In this document: in pieces, positions 17,720 to 27,680 of the stretch
How the letters are laid out: each line of letters starts with the position of its first letter
Position numbering within the stretch: the first letter of the stretch is position 1
DNA from: DATKDU01 sp035512595
Lineage (GTDB): Bacteria > Planctomycetota > Planctomycetia > Pirellulales > Pirellulaceae
NCBI GenBank assembly: GCA_035512595.1
Contig: DATKDU010000045.1
Location: 1-39,880, forward strand
Direction: 5' to 3'
Length of the DNA stretch: 39,880 nt
Notes under the pieces: model-generated
What the model saw: the letters and a program-made list of their open reading frames with translations, nothing else
What the model was told of the DNA's origin: nothing
Database searches by the model: none
Translations under genes and position numbers: made by a program

Positions 17720-17756
17720 CTTTGGACCTTGGACCTTGGACTTTGGACTTTGGACT
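17658..17756. repeat. Inverted heptamer repeat at SCO/coxB junction
   Basis: The left arm 17658-17694 is built of AGTCCAA/AGGTCCA-type heptamers inside the SCO 3' end. The right arm 17716-17756 (TTGGACT/TTGGACC heptamers) spans the SCO stop and runs to 9 bp before the coxB ATG. The arms are complementary with a 21-bp loop. A hairpin here could stabilise the 3' end of the upstream message or limit coxB translation. No T-run follows. Confidence 0.8.
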
Positions 17757-17765
17757 CAACAAAAC

Positions 17766-18745
17766 ATGGACAAAAGCTTCCGCCTAATGCCCGAACAAGC
17801 GTCGTCGATCGCGCCGCAGATCGACGCGCTGTACTACTTCTTGATCCTCATCAGCACGGTGATGAGCGTGCTGATCGCCTTTCTGATCATCTACTTCGCG
17901 ATCAAGTACCGCCGCGGGTCGGCCGTGGACCGCACGCAGGGGGCGCACCACTTCTACCTCATGGAAATCGCCTGGATCGTCGGGCCGTTTGTCGTCGTGA
18001 TGGTGATCTTCTTCTGGAGCGCCCGGCTTTACTTCGCCCAGGCCCGCGCTCCGGCCGGGGCGATGGAAATCAATTGCGTCGCCAAACAGTGGATGTGGAA
18101 GTTCCAGCATCCCCAAGGAAACACGGAGATCAACGACCTGCACGTGCCGCTCGGTCAGCCGGTAAAAATTCGCATGATCAGCGAGGACGTGATCCACAGC
18201 TTGTACATCCCGGCATTCCGCGTGAAGCAGGACGTGCTGCCGGGGCGTTACACGACGATCTGGTTCGAGGCGACAAAGGTCGGTCAATATCACCTGTTCT
18301 GTGCTGAATACTGCGGGGCCAAGCACTCGGAGATGCGCGGGCGGGTGATCGTGCTCGAGCCGAGCCAGTACGAAGCGTGGCTGGCCGGCCGCGAAGTGGC
18401 CCAGCCGCCGGAGGTCGCCGGCCGGCGACTGTTCGACCAGCTCCGCTGCAATAGTTGCCATGTGGGCAGCGGCATGGCCGGCCGCTGCCCGCCGCTGGAT
18501 AACCTTTACGGCAGCACCGTCCGCCTGCAAAACGGCCAGACGGTGCTTGCCGACGAGACCTACATTCGCGAGTCGATCCTCCGCCCGACGGCCAAGGTTG
18601 TCGCCGGCTTTCAGCCGCTGATGCCGTCGTACGAAGGGCAGATCAGCGAAGAGGGGATTCTGCAGCTCATTGCTGAGATCAAGTCGATGTCGCCGCGGGC
18701 GAGCGAGTCAGGCGCCGACGAAGTCAAAGCCAAGGAGGGGCAACC

Positions 18746-18749
<4 letters not shown>
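17766..18749 (+). CDS. coxB: Cytochrome c oxidase subunit II with C-terminal cytochrome c (caa3 type)
   Basis: 327 aa from the ATG at 17766. An in-frame TTG at 17697 would add residues made only of heptamer repeat and is rejected. Two transmembrane helices lie at about 22-46 and 66-90. The cupredoxin domain binds Cu_A through His144 and the motif CAEYCGAKHSEM (Cys179, Cys183, His187, Met190). A fused cytochrome c domain has CNSCH at 228-232 and likely axial Met286 in MPSY, which defines the caa3 architecture. It would take electrons from ActE and pass them to heme a of CoxA. The stop overlaps coxA as ATGA. SD upstream is poor because the heptamer repeat occupies that region. Confidence 0.95.
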
Positions 18750-20387
<1,638 letters not shown>

Positions 20388-20401
<14 letters not shown>

Positions 20402-21053
20402 CGGAGCGCTTGCCCATCAATTCCACGATTATGGCCAGCAGCGGCGGGCGGCCGAGCTGGCGATGTGGGTCTTTCTCGTCACCGAGTTCATGTTCTTCGG
20501 CGGCCTGTTCCTGGCGTACCTGGTGTACCGCTACCGGTATCCGGCAGAGTTCGCCCTCGGCAGTCAGACCATGGACGTCGTCCTGGGGACGATCAATACG
20601 CTGGTCCTGCTCACCAGCAGTTTGACGATGGCGCTGGCGGTCCATGCGGCAACCGTTTCCAATCGCCGGATGCTGATCCTCCTGTTGTGGGGGACGATCT
20701 TCCTGGGGACGGTCTTCCTGGGCATCAAGGCGTACGAGTACCACCACAAGTACGTGAAGCATCACGTTCCCTTCGCGGGACAGGAGTTCCACGCGGAGCC
20801 CGAGCACCGGCTGGGACTAGCGACCTTTTACAACCTGTACTTCCTGATGACGGGGGTGCACGCGCTGCACATGATCATCGGCATCGGGCTGATGCTGGTC
20901 CTCGTCGTGGCGGCCTATCGCGGCGGGCTGACAGGGCCGCGATCGATCGTCGTCCACAACTCGGGGCTGTACTGGCACTTCGTCGATCTGGTGTGGGTCT
21001 ACCTGTTTCCGTTTTTCTATCTGGTCGCTGCACGCGGCGGAGGACACGGATGA
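20388..21053 (+). CDS. coxC: Cytochrome c oxidase subunit III
   Basis: 221 aa from the ATG at 20388, which has a strong GGGGGGAGG SD within the coxA 3' end; the frame is open further upstream but that part shadows coxA. Transmembrane helices and family motifs include AMWVFLVTEFMFFGGLF, FLGIKAYEYHHKY, FYNLYFLMTGVHALHM and LYWHFVDLVWVYLFP, all typical of heme-copper oxidase subunit III. It stabilises subunit I and its proton uptake. It overlaps coxD as ATGA. Confidence 0.95.
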
Positions 21054-21352
21054 ACGCGCATCAGGAACATGCCGACTCGGCCGATCACCATCCGGCGGTG
21101 AGCGTTTATTATGTCGTCTTCACGGCGCTCTTGATCCTGTTGGCGGCGACGGTAGCAGTCGCGCAGCTCGATCTGGAGCCGCTCAACTTTTTGGCAGCGG
21201 CACTCGTCGCGACGGCGAAAGCCCTGTTGATCATGCTGTTCTTTATGCACGTGCGCTACAGCCCCCCGCTCATTTGGCTCGTGGCTTTTTCCGGCTTTGC
21301 ATGGCTGCTGATCCTGTTTGCGATCACATTGGCCGACTATTTCACGAGGTGA
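21050..21352 (+). CDS. coxD: Cytochrome c oxidase subunit IV-like (prokaryotic COX4 / CyoD type)
   Basis: 100 aa from the ATG at 21050, overlapping the coxC stop. A His/Asp-rich N-terminus (HQEHADSADHHP) is followed by three transmembrane helices. KALLIMLFFMHVRYSPPLIWL is split between helix 2 and the following loop, and matches the KA..I..FFMH.R.S..L pattern of prokaryotic COX4/CyoD proteins. It is the last gene of the respiratory operon. No clear terminator hairpin with T-run is visible in the next 45 bp. Confidence 0.92.
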   Translation: MNAHQEHADSADHHPAVSVYYVVFTALLILLAATVAVAQLDLEPLNFLAAALVATAKALLIMLFFMHVRYSPPLIWLVAFSGFAWLLILFAITLADYFTR

Positions 21353-21398
21353 TAGGTCTTGTTGCGGGTCCACCCCGCGGCCAGCCGGGCGGAAACAG

Positions 21399-21563
21399 TC
21401 AAGTCGCCAATGACTTTGCTTCAGCTATCGGCGAACAACGTCCGGCGCCTCTGCGCCAACAGAGGCCGTAGTACGCGCTGGCTAGTGCGCCGGTCAGCGT
21501 GAATTCGACACCGGCACGGTCCAATGCGTCCGCTACGGCTTTGGCCACGTCGTCGATGGTCAT
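21399..21563 (-). pseudogene. Truncated nucleotidyltransferase-like gene
   Basis: 54 codons from the ATG at 21563 to a TGA at 21399-21401. The start MTIDDVAKAVADALDRAG, followed by VEFTLTGALASAYYG, resembles the N-terminus of minimal nucleotidyltransferases (typically LTGGLA...YGEPR.T.DID). The frame breaks down exactly where the catalytic G-S/DxD region should follow, and the remaining residues (LCWRRGAGRCSPIAEAK) do not fit. The start overlaps the stop of the upstream small gene as ATGA, which suggests a former two-gene cassette. It is non-functional as an enzyme if the sequence is correct. Confidence 0.5.
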
Positions 21564-21769
21564 TCCCGCCGCTCCAACGCCCGGAGCCTATCGATTGGCT
21601 CCCGCACGACTTCGATCACTTCGTCCTCGCTCGCCTGCGGCAACTGCTGGCGCACGCCGTCGCACAAAATCCGCAGCACCGCAGCAAATACCTTTCCTCG
21701 GGGTTCATTTGCCGGGCTCACTCGATGCGCTGCCAGTAGCGCGGATCGTCGGCAACAAGGCGCGGTCAA
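21560..21769 (-). CDS. Small helical protein, partner of the truncated nucleotidyltransferase
   Basis: Up to 69 aa; the true start is uncertain and the first 20 residues look unconstrained. The C-terminal part (VFAAVLRILCDGVRQQLPQA, then SEDEVIEVVREPIDRLRALERRE) is a plausible helical protein. It is coupled by an ATGA overlap to the nucleotidyltransferase remnant. It may itself be a remnant. No family is assigned. Confidence 0.4.
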   Translation of the reverse strand: MTAPCCRRSALLAAHRVSPANEPRGKVFAAVLRILCDGVRQQLPQASEDEVIEVVREPIDRLRALERRE

Positions 21770-21781
21770 TCATGATTGAAC

Positions 21782-22513
21782 TTAAGCGCCCTGGACCGCT
21801 TCTTTCAACGGAGCCGGGCACACATTCCACGTCGTTTCGTACGATGCCGCCAGTGGGACTGAGACGTGCTCGCCCGGCGATAGAAACAGCGCCATCGACG
21901 ACAACTCATCCCCCACGGCGACCGCCTCGACGTAGGCCGTAATCGGCGGGCCTGCATCGTAGGCCACCAGCGTCAACGGCTTATCCTTGGGCAGGGAGAA
22001 AGGTTCCTCCCGGATCTCGTCCCACAGCGCCTTGTGGATCCCTTCCGGATCGCGTTTCGTCGGCGGAAAGAGATCCACAATCAGCAGGTTGATTCCCTGT
22101 CTTAGAAAGTCGACCCCCTTGTCAACGAACGAACGCAGAGCATGAATCGATTCCTTGTTTTCCGGCGAGACGATCTCGATGACGGCAACGACCTTGCCCA
22201 TCGAATGCCGAACAACGACGCGGCTCGCCTTGGCGGCATAGAGCTCAGGTTCCGCGGCGACAACGAATCTCGTTTTGGGCGGCGTCGTGAGGACGGCCAC
22301 GCCGCCGCCGTTGGATTCGGCGGCGGTAGTCTCAGGCCGATGCTGGAGCGTCACCACATCGGGAATCGGCCCGCTGGTGACTTGCTCGGACAGAGCGTAG
22401 TAGCCCTCGGGCAACCCACTGTCGTTCAATGCATCGCAAAGGGATTGAATCCACCGCTGATGAAAATGATGGAACAACCCCGCGTAGACTTTCGACCAAT
22501 CGTGAATCGGCAT
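21782..22513 (-). CDS. DUF4058 family protein
   Basis: 243 aa from the ATG at 22513, chosen because GAGGGA lies just upstream; a TTG five codons earlier is possible. The start MPIHDWSKVYAGLFHHFHQ is the hallmark of DUF4058, followed by W...L...LN..GLP.GYYAL.EQ. Later hallmarks are VVAVIEIVSPENKES and FVDKGVDFLRQGINLLIVDL, which resemble the Glu-x-Val/Ile...Lys core seen in restriction-endonuclease-like folds such as Uma2. The length of about 245 aa fits the family. The function is unknown. It stands alone on the minus strand downstream of the TPR-redoxin gene (46 bp). Confidence 0.85.
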   Translation of the reverse strand: MPIHDWSKVYAGLFHHFHQRWIQSLCDALNDSGLPEGYYALSEQVTSGPIPDVVTLQHRPETTAAESNGGGVAVLTTPPKTRFVVAAEPELYAAKASRVVVRHSMGKVVAVIEIVSPENKESIHALRSFVDKGVDFLRQGINLLIVDLFPPTKRDPEGIHKALWDEIREEPFSLPKDKPLTLVAYDAGPPITAYVEAVAVGDELSSMALFLSPGEHVSVPLAASYETTWNVCPAPLKEAVQGA

Positions 22514-22559
22514 GGCTTTCCCTCGCAATTAGCCATTTCTCCCCACGCCAATTCTACGT

Positions 22560-25001
22560 CTACTTCGCCGCCGCGGCATTCACTGCCGGCGGCGCTGCCG
22601 CTTTGCCTCCGCCCAGCAGCCGTTTGGCCTCGCCGATCACGAACTGGTGGTCCATGAACGGCTCGAAGCTGATGTCCTGCCAGCGGACCAGCCCCTGGCC
22701 GTCGATCAGAAACGTGCCGTGAAGGGTCTGATTCTCAAAGTCATCAAAGCAGCGGTAAGCTTTGAACGTCTGCAGCCCGTTGTCCGAAACCAGCGGGATC
22801 GGAATCGGCCCCTCCTTGTAGTTCTCGATCGACTTCTTGAGCCCCTCGGCGTCGTCGCTGCTGATGGCGATCAAGGACAGCCCAGCTTGCTCAAACTCCT
22901 GGTGCGCCTTGGCAAACTTCTGGAGCTGCTCCGCACAGTGCAGGCAGCCGTTGCCCAGGAAGAAGATCACGACCACCGGCCGGCCGCGGTAGTCGGCCAG
23001 CGAGTGATCCCCGCCGCTGGCGTCGTTGAGCGTCCAGTCGAGTGCTGGCGAAGGCTGCCAGCGGAAGGGCCCCAGCGAATCGAGGCTGGGGCGCACGCCG
23101 ATGTCGCCGCGCGGCGGCTTCGCGACTCGCCAATCCGAGGGCAACTTCAGCTCGGCCGCAATCGGCTCCAGCCGCTTCAGCGGCCGCATTGCCATCGCCA
23201 GGCTGTCGATGCTGCCGGAGATTTCCCGTAAGGCTTCGAATGCCTTCTTCGCCTCGTCCTTTTTGCCGGCCCGCCACAAGAGCTCAATTTGCGACGCCAG
23301 CGGCAGAATCTCGTTCTTGTTGCCGTTGACGTGGTTCTGGGCGGCTTGCAACGCGGCGTCGGTCTCGCCGGATAGATACTGGACCTCAGCGAGATACCCG
23401 GCCGGGACACCGCCGGCCTTCTTCAGCAATTCCAAACCTTCCTTGTACGCCCCGGCAGCCACCGCCTGATGTCCCAGCAGCTCATCGATTCCCTTGTTCA
23501 CTTCGGCAATTTTGCCATCGTGCTCCTTGCGGGCTTCGTCCCTGGCCTTGGTGATATCGGCCTCCGGCTTGTTCTCCGACTTCGCCTTGGCCTCGGCATC
23601 CGTTCCCGCCTTGTCCTGCGCCGCCTTGTGATCGGCCAGCTTCTTTTGCAGCTCGGCCAGTCGCACATCACCCGCCGCAACATCCCCCTTGCGATACGAC
23701 GCCATCCCCATCCGCCGCAGCCATTTCACCTGCTCTTCTTCCTTGGCGGTCGCTTCGAGATAGGGGGACTGGAGCATGGCGATCAGCTCGTCCCACATCT
23801 CGTACTGTGCCGTGGCATCGAACAGCCGCAGCCGGCCGTAACCCGTGCTCCCCATCTTCTCGACCGTGTTGTGTTTGGGATGCCGCGGTAATTCGCTCAT
23901 GTTCCTGGCCAGGTCGATCGCGTCCCGCAGCCGGCCGACGAATAGCATGTTGCGGATCAGCCATTCGTTGTTGTGGGCGAAGTTGTGGATCTGATCGGGC
24001 AAGAGCCGGTCGCGCATCATGTGAGCGTGATCGACGCGGGCGGACGCCTCCTGCTGCCAGCAGGCGTCGTCATAACGCCGCGTGCGCGAATAGATGTGCC
24101 CGGGCATGTGCCACATGTGGGCGATGCCGGGCGAAGTCTGCCCGCACTTGTTGGCCGACTCCAGTGCATTTTCCGCCTTTTCGTAATCCCACAGGTGAAT
24201 GCGGTAGTGATGCGCCGGGTGCATCGGATCGACGCGGAACACCTGATCGAGCACCGCATCGACGGCGATGTGGCTGGTGATCGGCAGGCCCGAGTCGCGG
24301 TTCTTCCAGATTTGCAAAGCCAGAAAGGCGCGGGCTTCCAGGTCGTCGGGATATTTGTAGAGGATCCGCTCCAGGGCCTTCGTGTAGGCCTGGTTGCGGT
24401 CTTTGCGCTTGTTCTGGTCGGCTTTGACGAAGGCGTCGAAGGAGTCGATCCACATGATCTCCCGCTCCGAGAGCCCCGTCTTGTGCTTGACGCACTCCTC
24501 CATGAATTTCTTCGCCCGGCGGTTGTTCTCCACGTTGGCCATCGCCATGCCCCAGTAGGCCATGCCGCACTCCTTGTCGAGCGCTGCCGCCTGGCGGAAC
24601 GATCGCTCCGCCTCGTAGTACCAGAAGCCGTGAAGCTGCCCGATTCCCTGGTTGATGAACGATTGGGCCTCCGGAACCTTCGTCGTCACCGGGAAGTTGA
24701 TCCGCGGCATTCCCGCCATCAGGTAGGCCTTCTGCCGCGGGCCTTCGTTGAAGACCTCGGCATGGAAGGAGTGGCCAGGAAGGGGGCCAGTGGCGGCTGG
24801 CGGATTGGCGGGTTTCGCGGCCGGGGCATCGGCGGCCGGAGCAGCAGTAGCCGGAGTGGCTGCGGCCGGAGCGGCAGCTACCACCGGCGCATCGGCAACA
24901 GGCTTGACTGGCAGTGGCGGGGGCGGCGCGTCCTGCGCGGCGGCCCATGTGGCGCAGAGGAATAGACTCGCCAGGGCCGAGCGCTGGATGGAATCAGTCA
25001 T
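22560..25001 (-). CDS. Exported TPR protein with C-terminal thioredoxin-like (AhpC/TSA) domain
   Basis: 813 aa from the ATG at 25001; the frame extends 20 codons further but the signal peptide (MTDSIQRSALASLFLCATWA, ending near AQD) supports this start. Residues 20-70 are a Pro/Ala linker. A long helical-repeat region (about 85-660) carries conserved His-rich stretches, including HMWHMPGHIYSRTRRYDDA and HNFAHNNEWL, plus a charged coiled segment (ADHKAAQDKAGTDAEAKAK). The last 170 residues are a thioredoxin-like fold with CLHC (Cys686, Cys689) in FFLGNGCLHCAEQL and a later GTFLIDGQGLVRW. It is probably a periplasmic thiol-redox protein. The His-rich helical part could bind metal or heme, which is inference. 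Confidence 0.85.
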   Translation of the reverse strand: MTDSIQRSALASLFLCATWAAAQDAPPPPLPVKPVADAPVVAAAPAAATPATAAPAADAPAAKPANPPAATGPLPGHSFHAEVFNEGPRQKAYLMAGMPRINFPVTTKVPEAQSFINQGIGQLHGFWYYEAERSFRQAAALDKECGMAYWGMAMANVENNRRAKKFMEECVKHKTGLSEREIMWIDSFDAFVKADQNKRKDRNQAYTKALERILYKYPDDLEARAFLALQIWKNRDSGLPITSHIAVDAVLDQVFRVDPMHPAHHYRIHLWDYEKAENALESANKCGQTSPGIAHMWHMPGHIYSRTRRYDDACWQQEASARVDHAHMMRDRLLPDQIHNFAHNNEWLIRNMLFVGRLRDAIDLARNMSELPRHPKHNTVEKMGSTGYGRLRLFDATAQYEMWDELIAMLQSPYLEATAKEEEQVKWLRRMGMASYRKGDVAAGDVRLAELQKKLADHKAAQDKAGTDAEAKAKSENKPEADITKARDEARKEHDGKIAEVNKGIDELLGHQAVAAGAYKEGLELLKKAGGVPAGYLAEVQYLSGETDAALQAAQNHVNGNKNEILPLASQIELLWRAGKKDEAKKAFEALREISGSIDSLAMAMRPLKRLEPIAAELKLPSDWRVAKPPRGDIGVRPSLDSLGPFRWQPSPALDWTLNDASGGDHSLADYRGRPVVVIFFLGNGCLHCAEQLQKFAKAHQEFEQAGLSLIAISSDDAEGLKKSIENYKEGPIPIPLVSDNGLQTFKAYRCFDDFENQTLHGTFLIDGQGLVRWQDISFEPFMDHQFVIGEAKRLLGGGKAAAPPAVNAAAAK

Positions 25002-25249
25002 CCGAGGGGCTTCCAGGTGGGACAATGGGGAGGGAGTGAGCTGCACCATCGCTGGCGACACTGGCTCCGCTCACCCTTTCAGCATATCAGCCCCGGGCAG
25101 CCAAATAAATCCACGCAAGGCTCCAGCCAATTGAGAATCGGCCTGTGACTGGCAATAATGGCCCTCATTGCCGGCAAAAACCTTGTTCCCGGCCACCTAC
25201 GGTCCCTATACTGTAGGGCGAATTCTGAACCGGACACGGAAGGGTGCCG

Positions 25250-26485
25250 ATGCCTGCTCCTCTGCATCGCGTAATCGCCGCGTGGCTGCTGGCCGCGGGA
25301 CTGTTGCTCTCTGCGCCGCCGCCCCTATCTGCGGACGTGTTCAAGCTGGCCAGCGGTGGCCAGATCGAAGGGGAATGGATCAACCGGGACGAGAAGCCGG
25401 CCACGAAGTACCTGGTCAAAACAGCATCCGGGTTGACCGTCCGACTACAGCTCGACCAGGTCAGCGAGCATCTCCGCCCGTCCGCCGCGCACCGGGAATA
25501 TGAGCGCCTCGCGCCGACCTTTCCCGACACGGTCGCCGGCCACTGGTCGCTGGCGCTGTGGTGCCGGCAGCAGGGGCTCAGCGATCTGCGCCGCAAGCAT
25601 CTGACGCGGATCATCGAGCTCGATCCGAATCACCGGCAAGCGCGCTCGCTGTTGGGCTACGGCTTCATCGGCGGAAAGTGGGTCGAGCTGGCGGCTCACA
25701 AGCGCGACCAGGGGCTGGAGCTGTACCGCAAGCAGTGGCGCACGCCGCAGGAAATCGAGCTTCTGGAGCAGGACAACAAGCGCGAGCTGCTGGAAAAAGA
25801 GTGGCTGGCGAAACTGCAGCGGTGGCGAAAGATGCTCGATTCGGACAAGGCCCGCACGGCGCAGCAGTCGATTCGCGCGATCCAAGATCCCGTGGCCGTG
25901 AAGCCGATCGGCGAGCTGTTCAAGCGGGAACGGGTCCGCTCCGTGAAGAACCTGTATGCCGACGTGCTGGCAAACATCCGCACCGGCGATGCGATCCAGT
26001 TTTTGATCCACGCCACGCTCAACGACCCCGATATCGAAGTTTTTTACTACTGTCTCGATCGATTGGTAACGATCCAGGTGCCGCATTTGGCGGAAGAGTA
26101 CATCGACGCCCTGCGGGACCCCAGCAACGAGCGGGTGAACCGGGCCGCGGTGGCCTTGGCTCGACTCGGCGACCGCTCGGCAATCTCGCCGCTGATCGAC
26201 GCCCTGATCACCTTCCATCGGCGGGTGCTCCCCGGCAGGCCGGGAATGGGACCCGACGCGACGGCGGCCACCTTCACTCCCGATGGGAGCTCGTTCGTGC
26301 AGAACGAAGGGCCGAAGGTGCAGATCGTGCGCGTCCAGAACCGGCAAGTGCTCGACGCCTTGTCGCAGCTTAGCGGCGGCTCCGGTTTTGGCTTCGATCA
26401 AAAGGCCTGGCGATATTGGTACCACCAGGAACGGCAGTCCGAAGCGCGGCAGGGGACCAGCACGCTGTCGCGGCGTGAGGAGTAG
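25250..26485 (+). CDS. Exported helical-repeat protein (HEAT/TPR-like), unknown function
   Basis: 411 aa from the ATG at 25250 with GGAAGGG upstream; a GTG two codons earlier is in frame. A signal peptide covers about residues 1-28 (VIAAWLLAAGLLLSAPPPL, then SADVF). Residues 29-80 form a small beta domain of the FKLASGGQIEGEW type that recurs in planctomycete exported proteins. A TPR-like unit follows (LTRIIELDPNHRQARSLLGY). A charged helical stretch and HEAT-like repeats (about 200-320) come next, including VNRAAVALARLGDRSAISPLIDAL split over two helices. No catalytic motif is seen. The stop codon falls in a GGAGTAGGAA direct repeat that flanks a large inverted element. Confidence 0.7.
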   Translation: MPAPLHRVIAAWLLAAGLLLSAPPPLSADVFKLASGGQIEGEWINRDEKPATKYLVKTASGLTVRLQLDQVSEHLRPSAAHREYERLAPTFPDTVAGHWSLALWCRQQGLSDLRRKHLTRIIELDPNHRQARSLLGYGFIGGKWVELAAHKRDQGLELYRKQWRTPQEIELLEQDNKRELLEKEWLAKLQRWRKMLDSDKARTAQQSIRAIQDPVAVKPIGELFKRERVRSVKNLYADVLANIRTGDAIQFLIHATLNDPDIEVFYYCLDRLVTIQVPHLAEEYIDALRDPSNERVNRAAVALARLGDRSAISPLIDALITFHRRVLPGRPGMGPDATAATFTPDGSSFVQNEGPKVQIVRVQNRQVLDALSQLSGGSGFGFDQKAWRYWYHQERQSEARQGTSTLSRREE

Positions 26486-26664
26486 GAACGTCAGGCGTAC
26501 TTGTCATTCTCTCAATCTTGCTCCTGATCCTACTCCCATTCCTAATCTTACTCCTACTCTTGCTCTTTCTCCCCACGCGATTCGTAAGGCACAGAAGAAC
26601 GAGTAGGAGAAGGATTAAGATTAGGAATGGGATTAAGAGCAAGAGAAGGAGTAGGAAGGTCAGG
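26479..26664. repeat. Polypyrimidine/polypurine inverted repeat with flanking direct repeats
   Basis: The left arm (about 26507-26575) is pyrimidine-rich with CTCCTA/CTCTTG-type hexamers. The right arm (about 26600-26660) is its purine-rich complement. A 17-bp core pairs perfectly (26534-26550 with 26616-26632), and the rest is approximate. A 17-bp direct repeat with one mismatch (GGAGTAGGAANGTCAGG) bounds the unit at 26479-26495 and 26648-26664. The left copy contains the stop codon of the upstream gene. The element separates this gene from the cupin gene. Confidence 0.8.
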
Positions 26665-26674
26665 ATTTCGCCCC

Positions 26675-27058
26675 ATGAAAGTCAACCACTACGAACAAGT
26701 CCCCCAGCAGCTCGTCGAGATGGAGGGCTCGCAGGGCTGCTCCGTCCGCTGGCTGCTCGGCGAGCGCGACGGCACTCCCCATTTCGCCATGCGGCAGTTC
26801 GAGGTTGCACCCGGCGGCTACACCCCGCGGCATTTCCACCCCTACGAGCACGAGGTGTTCGTGCTGGAAGGGGAAGGGGTCGTCTTGGAGGGGGAAACTC
26901 CCCACTCGCTAAAAGCCGGCGACGTGGTGCTGGTCAAGCCCGACGAAGTCCACCAGTTTCGCAACACGGGGGACGGGCCGCTCAAGTTCCTGTGCCTGAT
27001 TCCCAACTCGGCGGCGGGAAAGAAGGTGACGGTTGCACCGGAGTGCGGGCGGGAGTGA
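26675..27058 (+). CDS. Cupin-domain protein
   Basis: 127 aa from the ATG at 26675. The frame is open 16 codons further upstream, but that part lies in the inverted repeat. Single cupin_2 domain: motif 1 is PRHFHPYEHEVFVLEGEG, with metal ligands H, H, E and H in the usual spacing; motif 2 is VLVKPDEVHQFRNTGD. Small cupins of this kind bind a divalent metal and act as isomerases, oxygenases or ligand sensors. The substrate is not identifiable. It faces the DUF1573 gene with a perfect 28-bp inverted repeat between them. Confidence 0.88.
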   Translation: MKVNHYEQVPQQLVEMEGSQGCSVRWLLGERDGTPHFAMRQFEVAPGGYTPRHFHPYEHEVFVLEGEGVVLEGETPHSLKAGDVVLVKPDEVHQFRNTGDGPLKFLCLIPNSAAGKKVTVAPECGRE

Positions 27059-27061
27059 ATC

Positions 27062-27127
27062 GGCGAGCGGGGGGCGTCAGCCCCCTGATGATTGGCGTGA
27101 TCAGGGGGCTGACGCCCCCCGCTCGCC
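27062..27127. repeat. Perfect 28-bp inverted repeat between convergent genes
   Basis: GGCGAGCGGGGGGCGTCAGC and eight further bases (27062-27089) pair perfectly with 27100-27127 around a 10-nt loop. It starts 4 bp after the cupin stop and overlaps the last codons of the minus-strand DUF1573 gene. It may act as a bidirectional transcription stop by stem strength, although no T-run is present, or be a REP-like element. Confidence 0.8.
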
Positions 27128-27568
27128 AAGACCATCATTGCCCACACGGGCCACCACCGTTAACGTCAGCTTCGGCATCCGCGGATCGTTCGTGGCATAG
27201 ACGATCTCCCGCTGGAGACCGCCGCGAATGCCGATGGTTTCGACCTCCACGGTCAGGGTCGCGCTGCCGCCTGGAGGAACGAGCGTGATCTCGTCCGGCG
27301 CGCCGTGCCCGCAGCAGTTGCCGGTCTCCTTGCGGAGGATCAGGCGGCGGGCTCCGTCGTTGAACACGTGGAACGTCGCCTCCGCCGAGCCGCCGGCAGC
27401 GATCTGCCCCACGTCGCAGCGGGACTCTTCCAGGCGCAGCCGCGGCGTGCCGCTGGCCTGCGCGGCCGGCGGCGGAGCGAAGAGCGCCGACTGGATGCCC
27501 GTGCTCCAAAACAGGAGCAAGGCCAGTACGGTGCATGACGCGATGACGACGGGATAGTACCGGGTCAT
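27101..27568 (-). CDS. DUF1573 domain protein with N-terminal membrane anchor
   Basis: 155 aa from the ATG at 27568; a GTG at 27586 lies inside a hairpin and is less likely. Residues 1-24 are a signal anchor (VVIASCTVLALLLFW). Residues 45-145 match the immunoglobulin-like DUF1573 fold: DVGQIAAGGSAEATFHVFND, then TGNCCGHGAPD (paired Cys), LVPPGGSATLTVEVET and IVYATNDPRMPKL. Such proteins are common in Bacteroidetes and Planctomycetes, with unknown function. The C-terminal GERGASAP is encoded by the right arm of the 28-bp inverted repeat, so the natural stop has been shifted by that element. It follows the TadG-like pair on the same strand after about 112 bp. Confidence 0.8.
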   Translation of the reverse strand: MTRYYPVVIASCTVLALLLFWSTGIQSALFAPPPAAQASGTPRLRLEESRCDVGQIAAGGSAEATFHVFNDGARRLILRKETGNCCGHGAPDEITLVPPGGSATLTVEVETIGIRGGLQREIVYATNDPRMPKLTLTVVARVGNDGLGERGASAP

Positions 27569-27680
27569 GGAGTCGTTGTAGGGCACTCGCTCCGCGAGTG
27601 CCCAAATGGTCCTGAGGATAGAATTCGTACGGGATCGCGAGAAACGTCACTTGATGCACTCGCGGAGCGAGCGCACTACG
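27569..27680. repeat. Two copies of a hairpin element in opposite orientation
   Basis: GGGCACTCGC (27581-27590) pairs with GCGAGTGCCC (27594-27603) over a 3-nt loop. A related imperfect copy (GCACTCGCGGAGCGAGCGC, about 27656-27674) is followed by ACTACGTT, the complement of the CGTTGTAG that precedes the first copy. The two copies are inverted with respect to each other and enclose about 50 bp between the DUF1573 and TadG-like genes. Confidence 0.7.
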
